A DNA stretch of 34,575 bases from Desulfohalobiaceae bacterium (GTDB lineage: Bacteria; Desulfobacterota; Desulfovibrionia; Desulfovibrionales; Desulfothermaceae). The position numbers and the translations under genes are program-made. The first letter of the stretch is position 1; every line of letters starts with the position of its first letter. The notes below the pieces were generated by a model. The model had not been told where the DNA came from. It was given only the letters and a program-made list of their open reading frames with translations, and made no database searches. Location: contig JALWFY010000114.1 in NCBI GenBank assembly GCA_027013815.1, forward strand, positions 1-34,575. Reading direction: 5' to 3'. Shown here one piece after another: positions 14,813-22,024 of this stretch.

Positions 14813-16030
14813 ATGCCCTTTTTTATATATAAAGCGAAAAATAGAGCAGGTAGAAAGATAAAAGGCGAGTTAGAAGCACCTTCCCTTGAACTTGCACAAA
14901 ATGTGTTACAGAGAAAGGGCTATACAAACATTAAGGTTAAACCCAAGCCCAAGGATATTTTTGAAGGCACTTTTTTAGAAGGAAAGGTCAAACCAAGGGA
15001 CATGGTAGTGTTTTCCAGACAGTTCTCTACTATGATAAATGCAGGTGTTCCTATTTTGCAATCACTCAATGTACTGGCAGAACAAACTGAAAACAAAAAA
15101 TTAAGGAGAAAACTCTATGACATTAAAAATAATGTAGAGGGTGGAAGTTCCCTTTATGATGCCTTGAGCAAACACAAAGATGTATTTGACGATCTATACA
15201 TAAACATGGTGGATGCAGGAGAAATCGGGGGTGTATTAGACGTGGTTTTAGATAGGCTTGCTGGATATATTGAAAAGGCAGCTTCTTTGAAATCTAAAGT
15301 AAAGGGAGCAATGATATACCCTGCAGTGGTGGTAACTGTTGCTGTAATAGTAATTACAATTATAATGATTTTTGTTATCCCAACCTTCTCAAAGATGTTT
15401 GCCGAGGCTGGAGCTGCCCTCCCCCTTCCCACTGTAATTGTCATCAATATGAGCAATTGGTTTAGGGCCAATGCAATATATTTATTTTTGGCAATAGCAG
15501 GATTTATTATCTTATTTCGCATCTTATACAAAAAAATAGAAAAAGTGAAAATAGTTGTAGATAGGGCAATATTATTTATCCCTATTTTTGGACCTATACT
15601 TAGAAAGGTCGCAGTTGCCAGGTTCAGCAGGACATTTAGTACAATGATTACAAGTGGTGTTCCTATACTTCAAGCACTAGACATTGTTGCAAAAACATCT
15701 GGAAATAAGACTATAGAAAAAGGAGTCCTTGAGGCAAAAAAAAGCATATCAGAAGGCCAGACACTAAGTGAACCCTTAGAAGACACAGGAGTATTTCCAT
15801 CAATGGTTATCCACATGATCTCTATTGGGGAAACTACTGGAGCATTGGACTCTATGTTAGAAAAAATAGCAGATTTTTACGACGATGAAGTAGATGTGGC
15901 AGTATCCTCCTTGACTTCCCTTATAGAACCTTTGATGATAGTATTTTTAGGGGTTGTAGTAGGAGGACTTGTAATAAGCATGTATCTCCCAATATTTAAA
16001 ATTGCTGGTGTTGTATCAGGCCAAGGATAA
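14813..16030 (+). CDS. pilC: Type IV pilus/type II secretion inner-membrane protein PilC/GspF
   Basis: A 405-residue member of the T2SSF family, the inner-membrane platform contacted by the assembly ATPase. It has the family's internal duplication: two cytoplasmic helical domains ('RDMVVFSRQFSTMINAGVPI' near 65-84 and 'FSRTFSTMITSGVPILQAL' near 280), each followed by hydrophobic segments ('VVVTVAVIVITIIMIFVIP' near 175, 'YLFLAIAGFIILFRIL' near 225, and a C-terminal segment near 380). ATG 14813 follows GGAGG by five bases; an in-frame TTG at 14801 overlaps that site and is rejected. No pilB, pilT, pilin or prepilin peptidase is adjacent; asd follows. Confidence 0.93.
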   Translation: MPFFIYKAKNRAGRKIKGELEAPSLELAQNVLQRKGYTNIKVKPKPKDIFEGTFLEGKVKPRDMVVFSRQFSTMINAGVPILQSLNVLAEQTENKKLRRKLYDIKNNVEGGSSLYDALSKHKDVFDDLYINMVDAGEIGGVLDVVLDRLAGYIEKAASLKSKVKGAMIYPAVVVTVAVIVITIIMIFVIPTFSKMFAEAGAALPLPTVIVINMSNWFRANAIYLFLAIAGFIILFRILYKKIEKVKIVVDRAILFIPIFGPILRKVAVARFSRTFSTMITSGVPILQALDIVAKTSGNKTIEKGVLEAKKSISEGQTLSEPLEDTGVFPSMVIHMISIGETTGALDSMLEKIADFYDDEVDVAVSSLTSLIEPLMIVFLGVVVGGLVISMYLPIFKIAGVVSGQG

Positions 16031-16098
16031 AAAAGAGATTTTAATACCAAAATTCAAAATATAATTAAACCTAAAAAACAGTTATGGAGGGCAATCTA

Positions 16099-17121
16099 AT
16101 GTCATCACGAGAGTTAGTAGTTGGAGTAGTTGGCGCCACTGGTGCTGTGGGACGAGAAATGTTAAAGGTGTTAGAACAAAGAAATTTCCCTGCCAAAGAG
16201 GTAAGGGCATTGGCCTCAAAAAGGTCTGCTGGAACATTGCTTGAATTTAAAGGCAAAAAAATAAAAGTAGAAGAATTAGTTCCAGATTCCTTTAAAGGAA
16301 TGGACCTTGCCTTATTCTCTGCAGGCGGTAGTGTATCAAAGAAATTTGCCCCAATTGCTGCTAAAGATGGGTGTATTGTTGTTGACAATTCCAGTGCCTG
16401 GAGAATGGATCCAGAAGTACCCTTAGTGGTACCAGAAGTAAACCCTAAAGACTTGGAAAAACATAAAAACATCATAGCAAATCCCAATTGCTCTACTATA
16501 CAAATGGTAGTACCCTTAAAGCCAATCCACGACCAAGCACGTATAAAAAGAATAGTTGTCTCAACATATCAAGCAGTATCTGGCACAGGACACAAGGCCA
16601 TAGAAGAGTTGGAAAAACAAGTAAGGGCACTCTTTAACATGCAAGACGTAGAATGCAACGTATATCCTTATCAGATTGCATTTAATTGTCTCCCTCACAT
16701 AGATGTATTTTTAGACAACGATTACACCAAAGAAGAAATGAAAATGGTTAATGAAACCAAAAAGATTATAGGAGATAATTCAATTAAAGTCACAGCCACT
16801 ACTGTTAGGGTACCTGTATTTTATGGGCACAGCGAATCTGTGAACATTGAGACAGAAAAAAAGATAACAGCAAAAGAAGTAAGGGCCCTCTTGACACAAT
16901 TTCCAGGGGTAAAGGTCTTAGACAATCCCAAAGAAAAAATATATCCAATGCCTATATTTGCTGCAGGAGAAGACGATGTATTTGTTGGTAGAATAAGAGA
17001 CGATGATACCATAGAAAATGGAATAAATATGTGGATTGTAGCTGATAATATTAGAAAAGGCGCAGCCTTAAACGCAGTGCAAATAGCAGAAGAACTTTTA
17101 AAAAGAGAGCTTATCCCCTAA
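16099..17121 (+). CDS. asd: Aspartate-semialdehyde dehydrogenase
   Basis: A 340-residue NADPH-dependent enzyme making aspartate semialdehyde for lysine, threonine, methionine and diaminopimelate. It shows the Rossmann motif 'VVGATGAVGREML' (about 10-22), the catalytic Cys131 in 'ANPNCSTIQMV', 'VVSTYQAVSGTGHKAIEEL' and 'VRVPVFYGHSESVN' with the substrate-binding region. ATG 16099 follows GGAGG by eight bases; the in-frame ATG at 16084 precedes that site and is unlikely. It lies 68 bases after pilC and ends about 160 bases before a clear terminator. Confidence 0.95.
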   Translation: MSSRELVVGVVGATGAVGREMLKVLEQRNFPAKEVRALASKRSAGTLLEFKGKKIKVEELVPDSFKGMDLALFSAGGSVSKKFAPIAAKDGCIVVDNSSAWRMDPEVPLVVPEVNPKDLEKHKNIIANPNCSTIQMVVPLKPIHDQARIKRIVVSTYQAVSGTGHKAIEELEKQVRALFNMQDVECNVYPYQIAFNCLPHIDVFLDNDYTKEEMKMVNETKKIIGDNSIKVTATTVRVPVFYGHSESVNIETEKKITAKEVRALLTQFPGVKVLDNPKEKIYPMPIFAAGEDDVFVGRIRDDDTIENGINMWIVADNIRKGAALNAVQIAEELLKRELIP

Positions 17122-17279
17122 TTAAATATAAAAGACTAATTAGTAAATAACAGGCAAGGATATAAACATAAAGCACACACAAACCAATTAATGGCTCGCA
17201 AGAAATAAAGGCGAAAATTTAAGCCCCAAATGACAAAAAGTTTAAAATAATATTCTCCGTCTAGTTCTAAAATAAAAAA

Positions 17280-17318
17280 GGGAGGTATGTATCTAAGATT
17301 GCCTCCCTATATTTTTTT
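17280..17318. terminator. Rho-independent terminator downstream of asd
   Basis: GGGAGGTA (17280-17287) pairs with the complementary run ending CCTCCC (17302-17307), including one G-T pair, and is followed by TATATTTTTTT. An A-rich run precedes the stem (17266-17279), so it could work in both directions. Confidence 0.8.
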
Positions 17319-17325
17319 GATGAAA

Positions 17326-17360
17326 GATTTTGAATCTTAAATCTTGGATGTTAGATTAAT
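17326..17360. repeat. Degenerate AATCTTG heptamer tract
   Basis: Five consecutive seven-base units: GATTTTG, AATCTTA, AATCTTG, GATGTTA, GATTAAT. It is directly downstream of the terminator. It is the same length class of repeat as 8845-8933 but a different unit. Confidence 0.6.
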
Positions 17361-17432
17361 ATCCATTTAAATGTAAGTCGTGAACTGTTATTTCCCCCAT
17401 CTCATCCCTTACTTTCGACTTTAATTCTTCTA

Positions 17433-17460
17433 TTCAAAATTCAAAACTCATAACCCAAAA
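17433..17460. repeat. TTCAAAA heptamer tract
   Basis: Four consecutive seven-base units: TTCAAAA, TTCAAAA, CTCATAA, CCCAAAA. It lies immediately before the dispersed repeat copy B. Confidence 0.6.
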
Positions 17461-17571
17461 TTTATTTAAGTACACTTTTTTGCAAGCAACCGTCCATTTT
17501 TAACCCAAAATACAAATTTTCGTTCAATTTGTTGCCTTCCATAAAACGTATTTAAACATCGGTTAATGGGA
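17461..17571 (-). repeat. Dispersed intergenic repeat, copy B (inverted copy of 3521-3628)
   Basis: Read on the minus strand this matches 3521-3628 over about 105 bases with a few one- to four-base gaps; by eye roughly three quarters of aligned positions agree. The TTGC-AA-GCAA hairpin (17480-17489) replaces CTGC-TTT-GCAG of copy A. It points away from the downstream regulator gene. Confidence 0.7.
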
Positions 17572-17682
17572 TCGTATAAATCTAAAAATAAAATATTTTA
17601 TATCCTTTTTATAGCTCTATGACACAATAACCCTTCCAAGATTGTCTAGGTTAATATGGCCACTATTTTTTTGAGTTCTATA

Positions 17683-17712
17683 TTGACATCTTTTTTAATT
17701 TTTGTTTAATAT
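17683..17712 (+). promoter_or_regulatory. Sigma-70-type promoter of the Mrp-linked regulator
   Basis: A perfect TTGACA at 17683-17688 and TAATAT at 17707-17712 with an 18-base spacer. It lies 28 bases before the ATG at 17741, whose ribosome-binding site AAGGAG is at 17729-17734. Confidence 0.6.
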
Positions 17713-17740
17713 ATCTATTAAAACATAGAAGGAGCATAAT

Positions 17741-18238
17741 ATGGAAGAAAGAAGGGATATAAAAGTATTGTTAATTGACGATGAACAAACACTTGTAGAA
17801 TATCTAGCCAAAAGACTTCTTAGAGAAGGATTCACAGTAAAGGCTACATTTTCAGGAGAAGAAGCCATACAAGCTGCTTCAAATGAAAATTTTGATGTAG
17901 CAGTAGTTGATTTAAAGATGCCAGGAATAGATGGAGTAGAAACTCAAAAGAAATTAAAAGAAATTCAACCATTTCTTCAATGTATTGTACTCACTGGACA
18001 TGGATCAATAGATAGTGCACTAGAGAGTGGGAAACACGATGCCTATAAATATCTTTTAAAGCCAATTGACTATGATTTTTTAGTAGAGACCATTAAAGAG
18101 GCCTATGAGTTCAAAATGAATATTCAAGGGGAAAAATTTAAACAAGAAGTAGAAGATATATATAAATCAGGCCTTGGAGCAAAAGGAATAAAAAAGGCAT
18201 TAAAGAAACTAAAAAAAATATATGGGATTGATGAATAA
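17741..18238 (+). CDS. Response regulator with helical C-terminal tail
   Basis: A 165-residue protein: REC domain at about 6-125 ('LLIDDEQTLVEYL', phosphoacceptor Asp57 in 'VAVVDLKMPGIDG', 'IVLTGHGSID', Lys in 'YLLKPIDYDF'). A Lys/Glu-rich helical tail (about 126-165) is too short for a known DNA-binding output. It resembles the receiver part of NtrC-like regulators without the AAA+ and HTH domains. It has its own promoter and precedes a histidine kinase by 36 bases and the Mrp-like cluster by about 1.1 kb. It probably acts as a phospho-relay or protein-binding partner. Confidence 0.9.
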   Translation: MEERRDIKVLLIDDEQTLVEYLAKRLLREGFTVKATFSGEEAIQAASNENFDVAVVDLKMPGIDGVETQKKLKEIQPFLQCIVLTGHGSIDSALESGKHDAYKYLLKPIDYDFLVETIKEAYEFKMNIQGEKFKQEVEDIYKSGLGAKGIKKALKKLKKIYGIDE

Positions 18239-18274
18239 ATAAGATTTAAAAATTAACTAAAGATAAGAAAACAA

Positions 18275-19345
18275 GTGTTAGAAAAAAATATACTGAGAGA
18301 CATATTAGAGCTTTCTGGTGAGATAATTTTATTAACGGATATGGATTATAATTTTCTTTTAATCAATTATGAATTCGAAAACATAATAGGACTTAGCAAA
18401 AAACAGATATTAAAAGCTAAGTTAACAGATTTTATTAAAGAAAAAAAGGACCTTATAGAATTGTCTCAGATACCAAAAACTCTGACATTTATATCTAAGT
18501 CAGGGGAAAAATATCCTTTTTACATACAACATGTCACTCGCGACCATTATCTTCCAGACAAAAAAAAGGCCATCTTATGGATAGGGGTCCCCAAGGCATC
18601 AACTGAGTTAAAAAAATTTCAAAAAGAACTAATAAGGTTAAACAGAATGGCTGAAGTTGGGCAACTGGCCAGTGGAATAGTCCATGAATTGAGAAACCCT
18701 TTAGCAATTATAAATCAAGCATCGGGATGGGGAAAGACCTTAATTAGCGACAACAAAAAAAAGCTTGGTCAAGATGGAGATGAGCTGGAGAGGGTATTTG
18801 AAGAAATAGAAAGCCAAACCATAAGATGTAGGGACATAACAGACGAATTACTAAATTTTGTCAGGGAACTGTCTACAGAAAAAAAAGAATTTAGCCCTAT
18901 TAAACTTATTGAAAGTACTTTGACATTAATCAACGCTGATCTAAAATCTCCCAAAATTATAATTGAAAAAAAATATGAACACAGGGAAAGACTAATTAAA
19001 TCTGATTTTCGTATAATTCAACAAATTCTCATAAATCTTTTATCCAATGCAATTTATGCCATTAGAGAAAAAAATATAATGGATGGGAAGATAACCATTA
19101 TCACCCAAGATCAAGGAAATATGTTTAAGATTATTATAAAGGACAATGGCAAGGGTATATCACAAAAAGATCAAGAGAAAATCTTTGACATATTTTTTAC
19201 CACCAAACCCAGAGGACAGGGTACAGGACTTGGACTGGCCCTTTGTCGAGATATAATTTCAAAACTAGGAGGAGAAATCGGATTTTCTTCTAAATATATG
19301 GAAGGGTCGGAATTTTACATCACTTTTCCAATTAATGGATCATAA
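18275..19345 (+). CDS. PAS histidine kinase, NtrB-like
   Basis: A 356-residue cytoplasmic kinase. An N-terminal PAS domain (about 5-110) includes 'ILLTDMDYNFLLINYEFENI'. HisKA has His137 in 'LASGIVHELRNPLAII'. The HATPase shows 'INLLSNAIYAI', 'IIKDNGKGIS', 'IFDIFFTTKPRGQGTGLGLA'. It starts with GTG and only a weak ribosome-binding site, 36 bases after the receiver gene, so it may depend on translation of that gene. No membrane segment or signal peptide. As the pair sits directly before mrpE, control of the ion-pump cluster or sensing of cell energy state is a reasonable inference. Confidence 0.9.
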   Translation: MLEKNILRDILELSGEIILLTDMDYNFLLINYEFENIIGLSKKQILKAKLTDFIKEKKDLIELSQIPKTLTFISKSGEKYPFYIQHVTRDHYLPDKKKAILWIGVPKASTELKKFQKELIRLNRMAEVGQLASGIVHELRNPLAIINQASGWGKTLISDNKKKLGQDGDELERVFEEIESQTIRCRDITDELLNFVRELSTEKKEFSPIKLIESTLTLINADLKSPKIIIEKKYEHRERLIKSDFRIIQQILINLLSNAIYAIREKNIMDGKITIITQDQGNMFKIIIKDNGKGISQKDQEKIFDIFFTTKPRGQGTGLGLALCRDIISKLGGEIGFSSKYMEGSEFYITFPINGS

Positions 19346-19350
19346 TTTAA

Positions 19351-19388
19351 GGAGGAGGTTTAAAGGGTAATCTACCCTAAAATTTGCC
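19351..19388 (+). promoter_or_regulatory. Leader with strong Shine-Dalgarno and start-proximal hairpin before mrpE
   Basis: GGAGGAGG (19351-19358) lies 30 bases before the mrpE ATG, too far for normal use. Between them AGGGTA (19364-19369) and TACCCT (19373-19378) form a six-base-pair hairpin with a three-base loop. If folded, it would bring the site to about 15 bases from the ATG. No other ribosome-binding site is seen next to the ATG. Confidence 0.4.
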
Positions 19389-19880
19389 ATGAAAAAAAGA
19401 GTTATTTCTTTTATCCTTACCTTTTTATTTATGGGTATATTATGGATAACCCTATCTGGGAAATTTGAACCTCTGCTTCTTTTTCTGGGTTTAGTTTCCG
19501 TAATAATAGTAACCCTTATGTCAGGCAACTTGCTCTTCTCAAACCCATCCAATGACTATACTATAACTTTTTTTAGATTCTTAGGATATCTTCCATGGAT
19601 AATAATTCAAATCATAAAGGCCAATATCCATGTATTAAAGATTGTTTTCTCACCTAATATGATGGAAAAAATTGATCCCCATATAATTGTATTTACCACA
19701 CGTCTCAAAAAAGATTTTTCCATAGTAACTATGGCCAATTCAATCACCTTAACCCCTGGCACTATTACGGTCACTGCAAATCCAGATGGAAAATTTAGGG
19801 TACACGCAATAGATAGGCCATGCGCAGAGGACCTCCCAGGGGAGATGGAGGAGAGAGTGGCAAAGGTCTTTGGAGAATAG
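19389..19880 (+). CDS. mrpE: Mrp antiporter/Mbh complex subunit E
   Basis: A 163-residue MrpE/MnhE/MbhA family protein. Two closely spaced N-terminal hydrophobic helices ('VISFILTFLFMGILWITLSG' and 'LLLFLGLVSVIIVTLM') are followed by a third ('FFRFLGYLPWIIIQIIKANI') and a soluble C-terminal domain with the family sequence 'ANSITLTPGTITV' and 'VHAIDRPCAED'. It is the first gene of the ion-translocating module. The E-F-G order that follows is shared by Mrp antiporters and membrane-bound hydrogenases. mrpF starts three bases after the stop. Confidence 0.92.
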   Translation: MKKRVISFILTFLFMGILWITLSGKFEPLLLFLGLVSVIIVTLMSGNLLFSNPSNDYTITFFRFLGYLPWIIIQIIKANIHVLKIVFSPNMMEKIDPHIIVFTTRLKKDFSIVTMANSITLTPGTITVTANPDGKFRVHAIDRPCAEDLPGEMEERVAKVFGE

Positions 19881-19883
19881 GAC

Positions 19884-20168
19884 ATGATAGATCTTTTTAC
19901 TTATATTGGTATTTATATCTGTTTTCTTATGATCTTTTCACTATACAGGGGCATAGCAGGCCCCACTGTATTGGATAGGCTAATAGGTGTAAACGCCATA
20001 GGCAGCAAGACAGTAGTTTTTTTGCTTCTTATTGGATTTATCTATAAGAGAATAGACATGTTTGTTGATATAGCCCTTGCCTATGGACTGTTAAATTTTA
20101 TTGCAGTACTTGCAGCAGCGAGATATTTTCATAAAAAACGAGGACTCTACGAAGAATCTAAGTTTTAA
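19884..20168 (+). CDS. mrpF: Mrp antiporter/Mbh complex subunit F
   Basis: A 94-residue three-helix membrane protein of the MrpF/MnhF/MbhB family. The signature 'YRGIAGPTVLDRLIGVNAIG' is about residues 22-41, followed by hydrophobic segments 'VVFLLLIGFIYKR' and 'VDIALAYGLLNFIAVLAAAR'. Length is normal for the family. It is tightly packed after mrpE and 26 bases before mrpG. It is a small structural subunit of the antiporter module in the cytoplasmic membrane. Confidence 0.93.
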   Translation: MIDLFTYIGIYICFLMIFSLYRGIAGPTVLDRLIGVNAIGSKTVVFLLLIGFIYKRIDMFVDIALAYGLLNFIAVLAAARYFHKKRGLYEESKF

Positions 20169-20194
20169 TAAATGATATTAAATGAGGGAGGGTT

Positions 20195-20530
20195 ATGCAT
20201 ATTTTAATAAATTCTATAGTGATTGGATTGCTCTTTATAGGACTTATTTTCTTTACAGGGGGAACTCTTGGAATACTCAGGATGCCAGATTTTTATACTA
20301 GGCTCCACCCTGCAGGTAAATTAGATACAATGGGACTTATGTCATTTGTGTTTGCATTTTGCATATACAATTTAGAACATCTAACATGGGACAGTCTCAT
20401 TGTATCTCTAAAAATGCTCTTAATTGTTTTCTTTGTATCACTTTCCAGTCCAACAGCAACCCATGCCATTGTAGACGCTGGAATCAGGGCTGGACTCAAA
20501 CCATGGACCAAAAAAAACAAGGAGGGCTAA
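20195..20530 (+). CDS. mrpG: Mrp antiporter/Mbh complex subunit G
   Basis: A 111-residue MrpG/MnhG/MbhC protein with three hydrophobic segments. The family motif 'LGILRMPDFYTRLHPAGKLDTMG' region is at about 26-48, and 'VSLSSPTATHAIVDAG' lies near the C-terminus. A GGGAGG site precedes the ATG by three bases. The stop is one base before the TTG start of the next gene. Confidence 0.93.
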   Translation: MHILINSIVIGLLFIGLIFFTGGTLGILRMPDFYTRLHPAGKLDTMGLMSFVFAFCIYNLEHLTWDSLIVSLKMLLIVFFVSLSSPTATHAIVDAGIRAGLKPWTKKNKEG

Positions 20531-20531
20531 T

Positions 20532-20777
20532 TTGTACTGGATATTAGATCTAATGATCCTGACCCTTGTTATAGTGTGTGCCATTGGGGCCATCACCATT
20601 AAAGACTTATTGGGCACAGCAATCTTATTTGGGGCATACAGTTTCATGATGTGTTTATTATGGGCGATTATGGGCGCAGTGGATGTGGCATTCACTGAAG
20701 CCTCTGTAGGCGCCGGGGTATCAACAGTATTTTTTGTAGCTGCAATTTTTAGAACCACTAGGAGGACTAGAGATTGA
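20532..20777 (+). CDS. MbhD-like subunit (DUF4040; equals the C-terminal part of MrpA)
   Basis: An 81-residue three-helix membrane protein matching the DUF4040/MbhD module that in classical Mrp systems is fused to the C-terminus of MrpA. 'AITIKDLLGTAILFGAYSFMM' is followed by the diagnostic 'GAVDVAFTEASVGAGVSTVF' with its conserved Glu. The start is taken as TTG at 20532 because GGAGGG lies five bases upstream; no ATG or GTG fits. Its stop overlaps the next start (TTGA). A separate MbhD is the arrangement of membrane-bound hydrogenases and of split-MrpA antiporters. Confidence 0.88.
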   Translation: MYWILDLMILTLVIVCAIGAITIKDLLGTAILFGAYSFMMCLLWAIMGAVDVAFTEASVGAGVSTVFFVAAIFRTTRRTRD

Positions 20778-21607
20778 AAAAAGTTGCACTTATTGTAGTC
20801 ATATTGTGCGGAGCCATATTAATCCATGCCACATCAGAATTTCCTAAGTGGGGAGAAATAAATTCCCCTGCAAGCCTTCACGTATCGCCATATTACATAA
20901 AATACTCAGTAGAACAGACAGATGTACCCAATATTGTTACCTCAGTACTTGCTGACTATCGTGGCTTTGACACAATGTTTGAGACCACTGTGATCTTTTG
21001 TGCAGGGCTGGCTTGTTTTTTATTGCTCAGGATCTTTAATGATAAAGAAGAAGAAACAGAGAGTATATTTTATAGACACATCCCTTCAGGGATAATTATA
21101 GAATTCAAGAATCATGAAGTAGATATAAGGGATGAGGATTTTGAATTAATAGACAGTAAGTTTGTCCCCTATGACCTTATAATAAAAACTGTTTGTAGGA
21201 TACTTATACCATTTATCCAAATATTTGCCCTATACGTAGTCGCACATGGGGATTTTAGCCCAGGAGGAGGTTTCCAGGGTGGTGTAATCTTGGGGGCTTC
21301 TATTATATTACTCGCTATTTCCTTTAATCTAAAGACCGCTATAGAAAAAATCAGTGAAAAAACCTTAGGGGTACTCAGTGCCATTGGAGTATTCATCTAC
21401 GCTGGTATTGGGTGTTTATGTTTAATACTAAAAGGCCATTTTTTGGACTATGGAAAACTGGCAAAGATCTTACCTATAGATCCAGTTAAGGCCAGGGCCA
21501 TTGGAATGCTAGGGGTTGAGATAGGGGTAGCTATTACAGTAATGGCAGTGATGATAATCATTTATATAAACATTGCCTCACAAGGGAAACATCAAGAAGG
21601 CTTATAG
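20774..21607 (+). CDS. mrpB: MbhE-MrpB fusion subunit
   Basis: A 277-residue membrane protein joining two modules. Residues about 1-95 look like MbhE: an N-terminal helix, a loop with 'VTSVLADYRGFDTMFETTVI' and a second helix 'CAGLACFLLLRIF'. Residues about 132-270 are MrpB/MnhB, with 'RILIPFIQIFALYVVAHGDF', the invariant 'SPGGGFQGGVILGASII' and two further helices. The linker (96-131) is charged and probably cytoplasmic. The start is TTG 20774, eight bases after GGAGG and overlapping the previous stop by four bases. Confidence 0.87.
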   Translation: MKKVALIVVILCGAILIHATSEFPKWGEINSPASLHVSPYYIKYSVEQTDVPNIVTSVLADYRGFDTMFETTVIFCAGLACFLLLRIFNDKEEETESIFYRHIPSGIIIEFKNHEVDIRDEDFELIDSKFVPYDLIIKTVCRILIPFIQIFALYVVAHGDFSPGGGFQGGVILGASIILLAISFNLKTAIEKISEKTLGVLSAIGVFIYAGIGCLCLILKGHFLDYGKLAKILPIDPVKARAIGMLGVEIGVAITVMAVMIIIYINIASQGKHQEGL

Positions 21608-21619
21608 GACATATTTAAA

Positions 21620-22024
21620 ATGGAACTTCTCATAAAAGAGATTATAGGAAAATATAATTATTGGCTCTATATCATACTCATGATGATTGGGTTATATGCA
21701 ATAATTGCCAAAAATAATCTCATAAAAAAATTGGTGGGCATGAATATCTTTCAAACTGCAATTATATTATTTTATATTTCCATAGGTTATAAAAAAGGAG
21801 GGACCCTCCCCATCATTGAAATACCTCATGGACATCATACGATTTCGCCAGAATCAATTGATATATCAAAATATATAAATCCCTTACCCCATGTATTAAT
21901 GCTAACTGCTATTGTAGTCTCTGTGGCAACCTTTGGTGTAGCCTTGGCAATTGCACTGAAAATATATAAAGAATATAATACACTTGAAGAAGATGAAATA
22001 AGAATGAGGCTGAGGGGGAAATGA
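21620..22024 (+). CDS. mrpC: Mrp antiporter subunit C (NuoK-like)
   Basis: A 134-residue MrpC/MnhC/MbhG protein homologous to NuoK. It has helix 1 'WLYIILMMIGLYAIIA', helix 2 with 'LVGMNIFQTAIILFYISIGY', and helix 3 'PLPHVLMLTAIVVSVATFGVALAIAL', the conserved 'PLPHVLMLTAIVV' segment. A longer hydrophilic loop with His-Gly-His-His (about 70-75) separates helices 2 and 3. The C-terminus is charged. Its stop overlaps the start of the first large subunit (ATGA), implying translational coupling. Confidence 0.92.
   Translation: MELLIKEIIGKYNYWLYIILMMIGLYAIIAKNNLIKKLVGMNIFQTAIILFYISIGYKKGGTLPIIEIPHGHHTISPESIDISKYINPLPHVLMLTAIVVSVATFGVALAIALKIYKEYNTLEEDEIRMRLRGK

Larger units (their letters stand above)
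17122..17740. other. Intergenic region between asd and the Mrp-linked regulator
   Basis: A 619-base gap. It contains a terminator (17280-17318), two heptamer tracts (17326-17360 and 17433-17460), the inverted dispersed repeat (17461-17571) and a promoter (17683-17712) for the next gene. No coding capacity is visible. 17122-17279 and 17572-17680 are AT-rich with nothing recognised. Confidence 0.75.
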
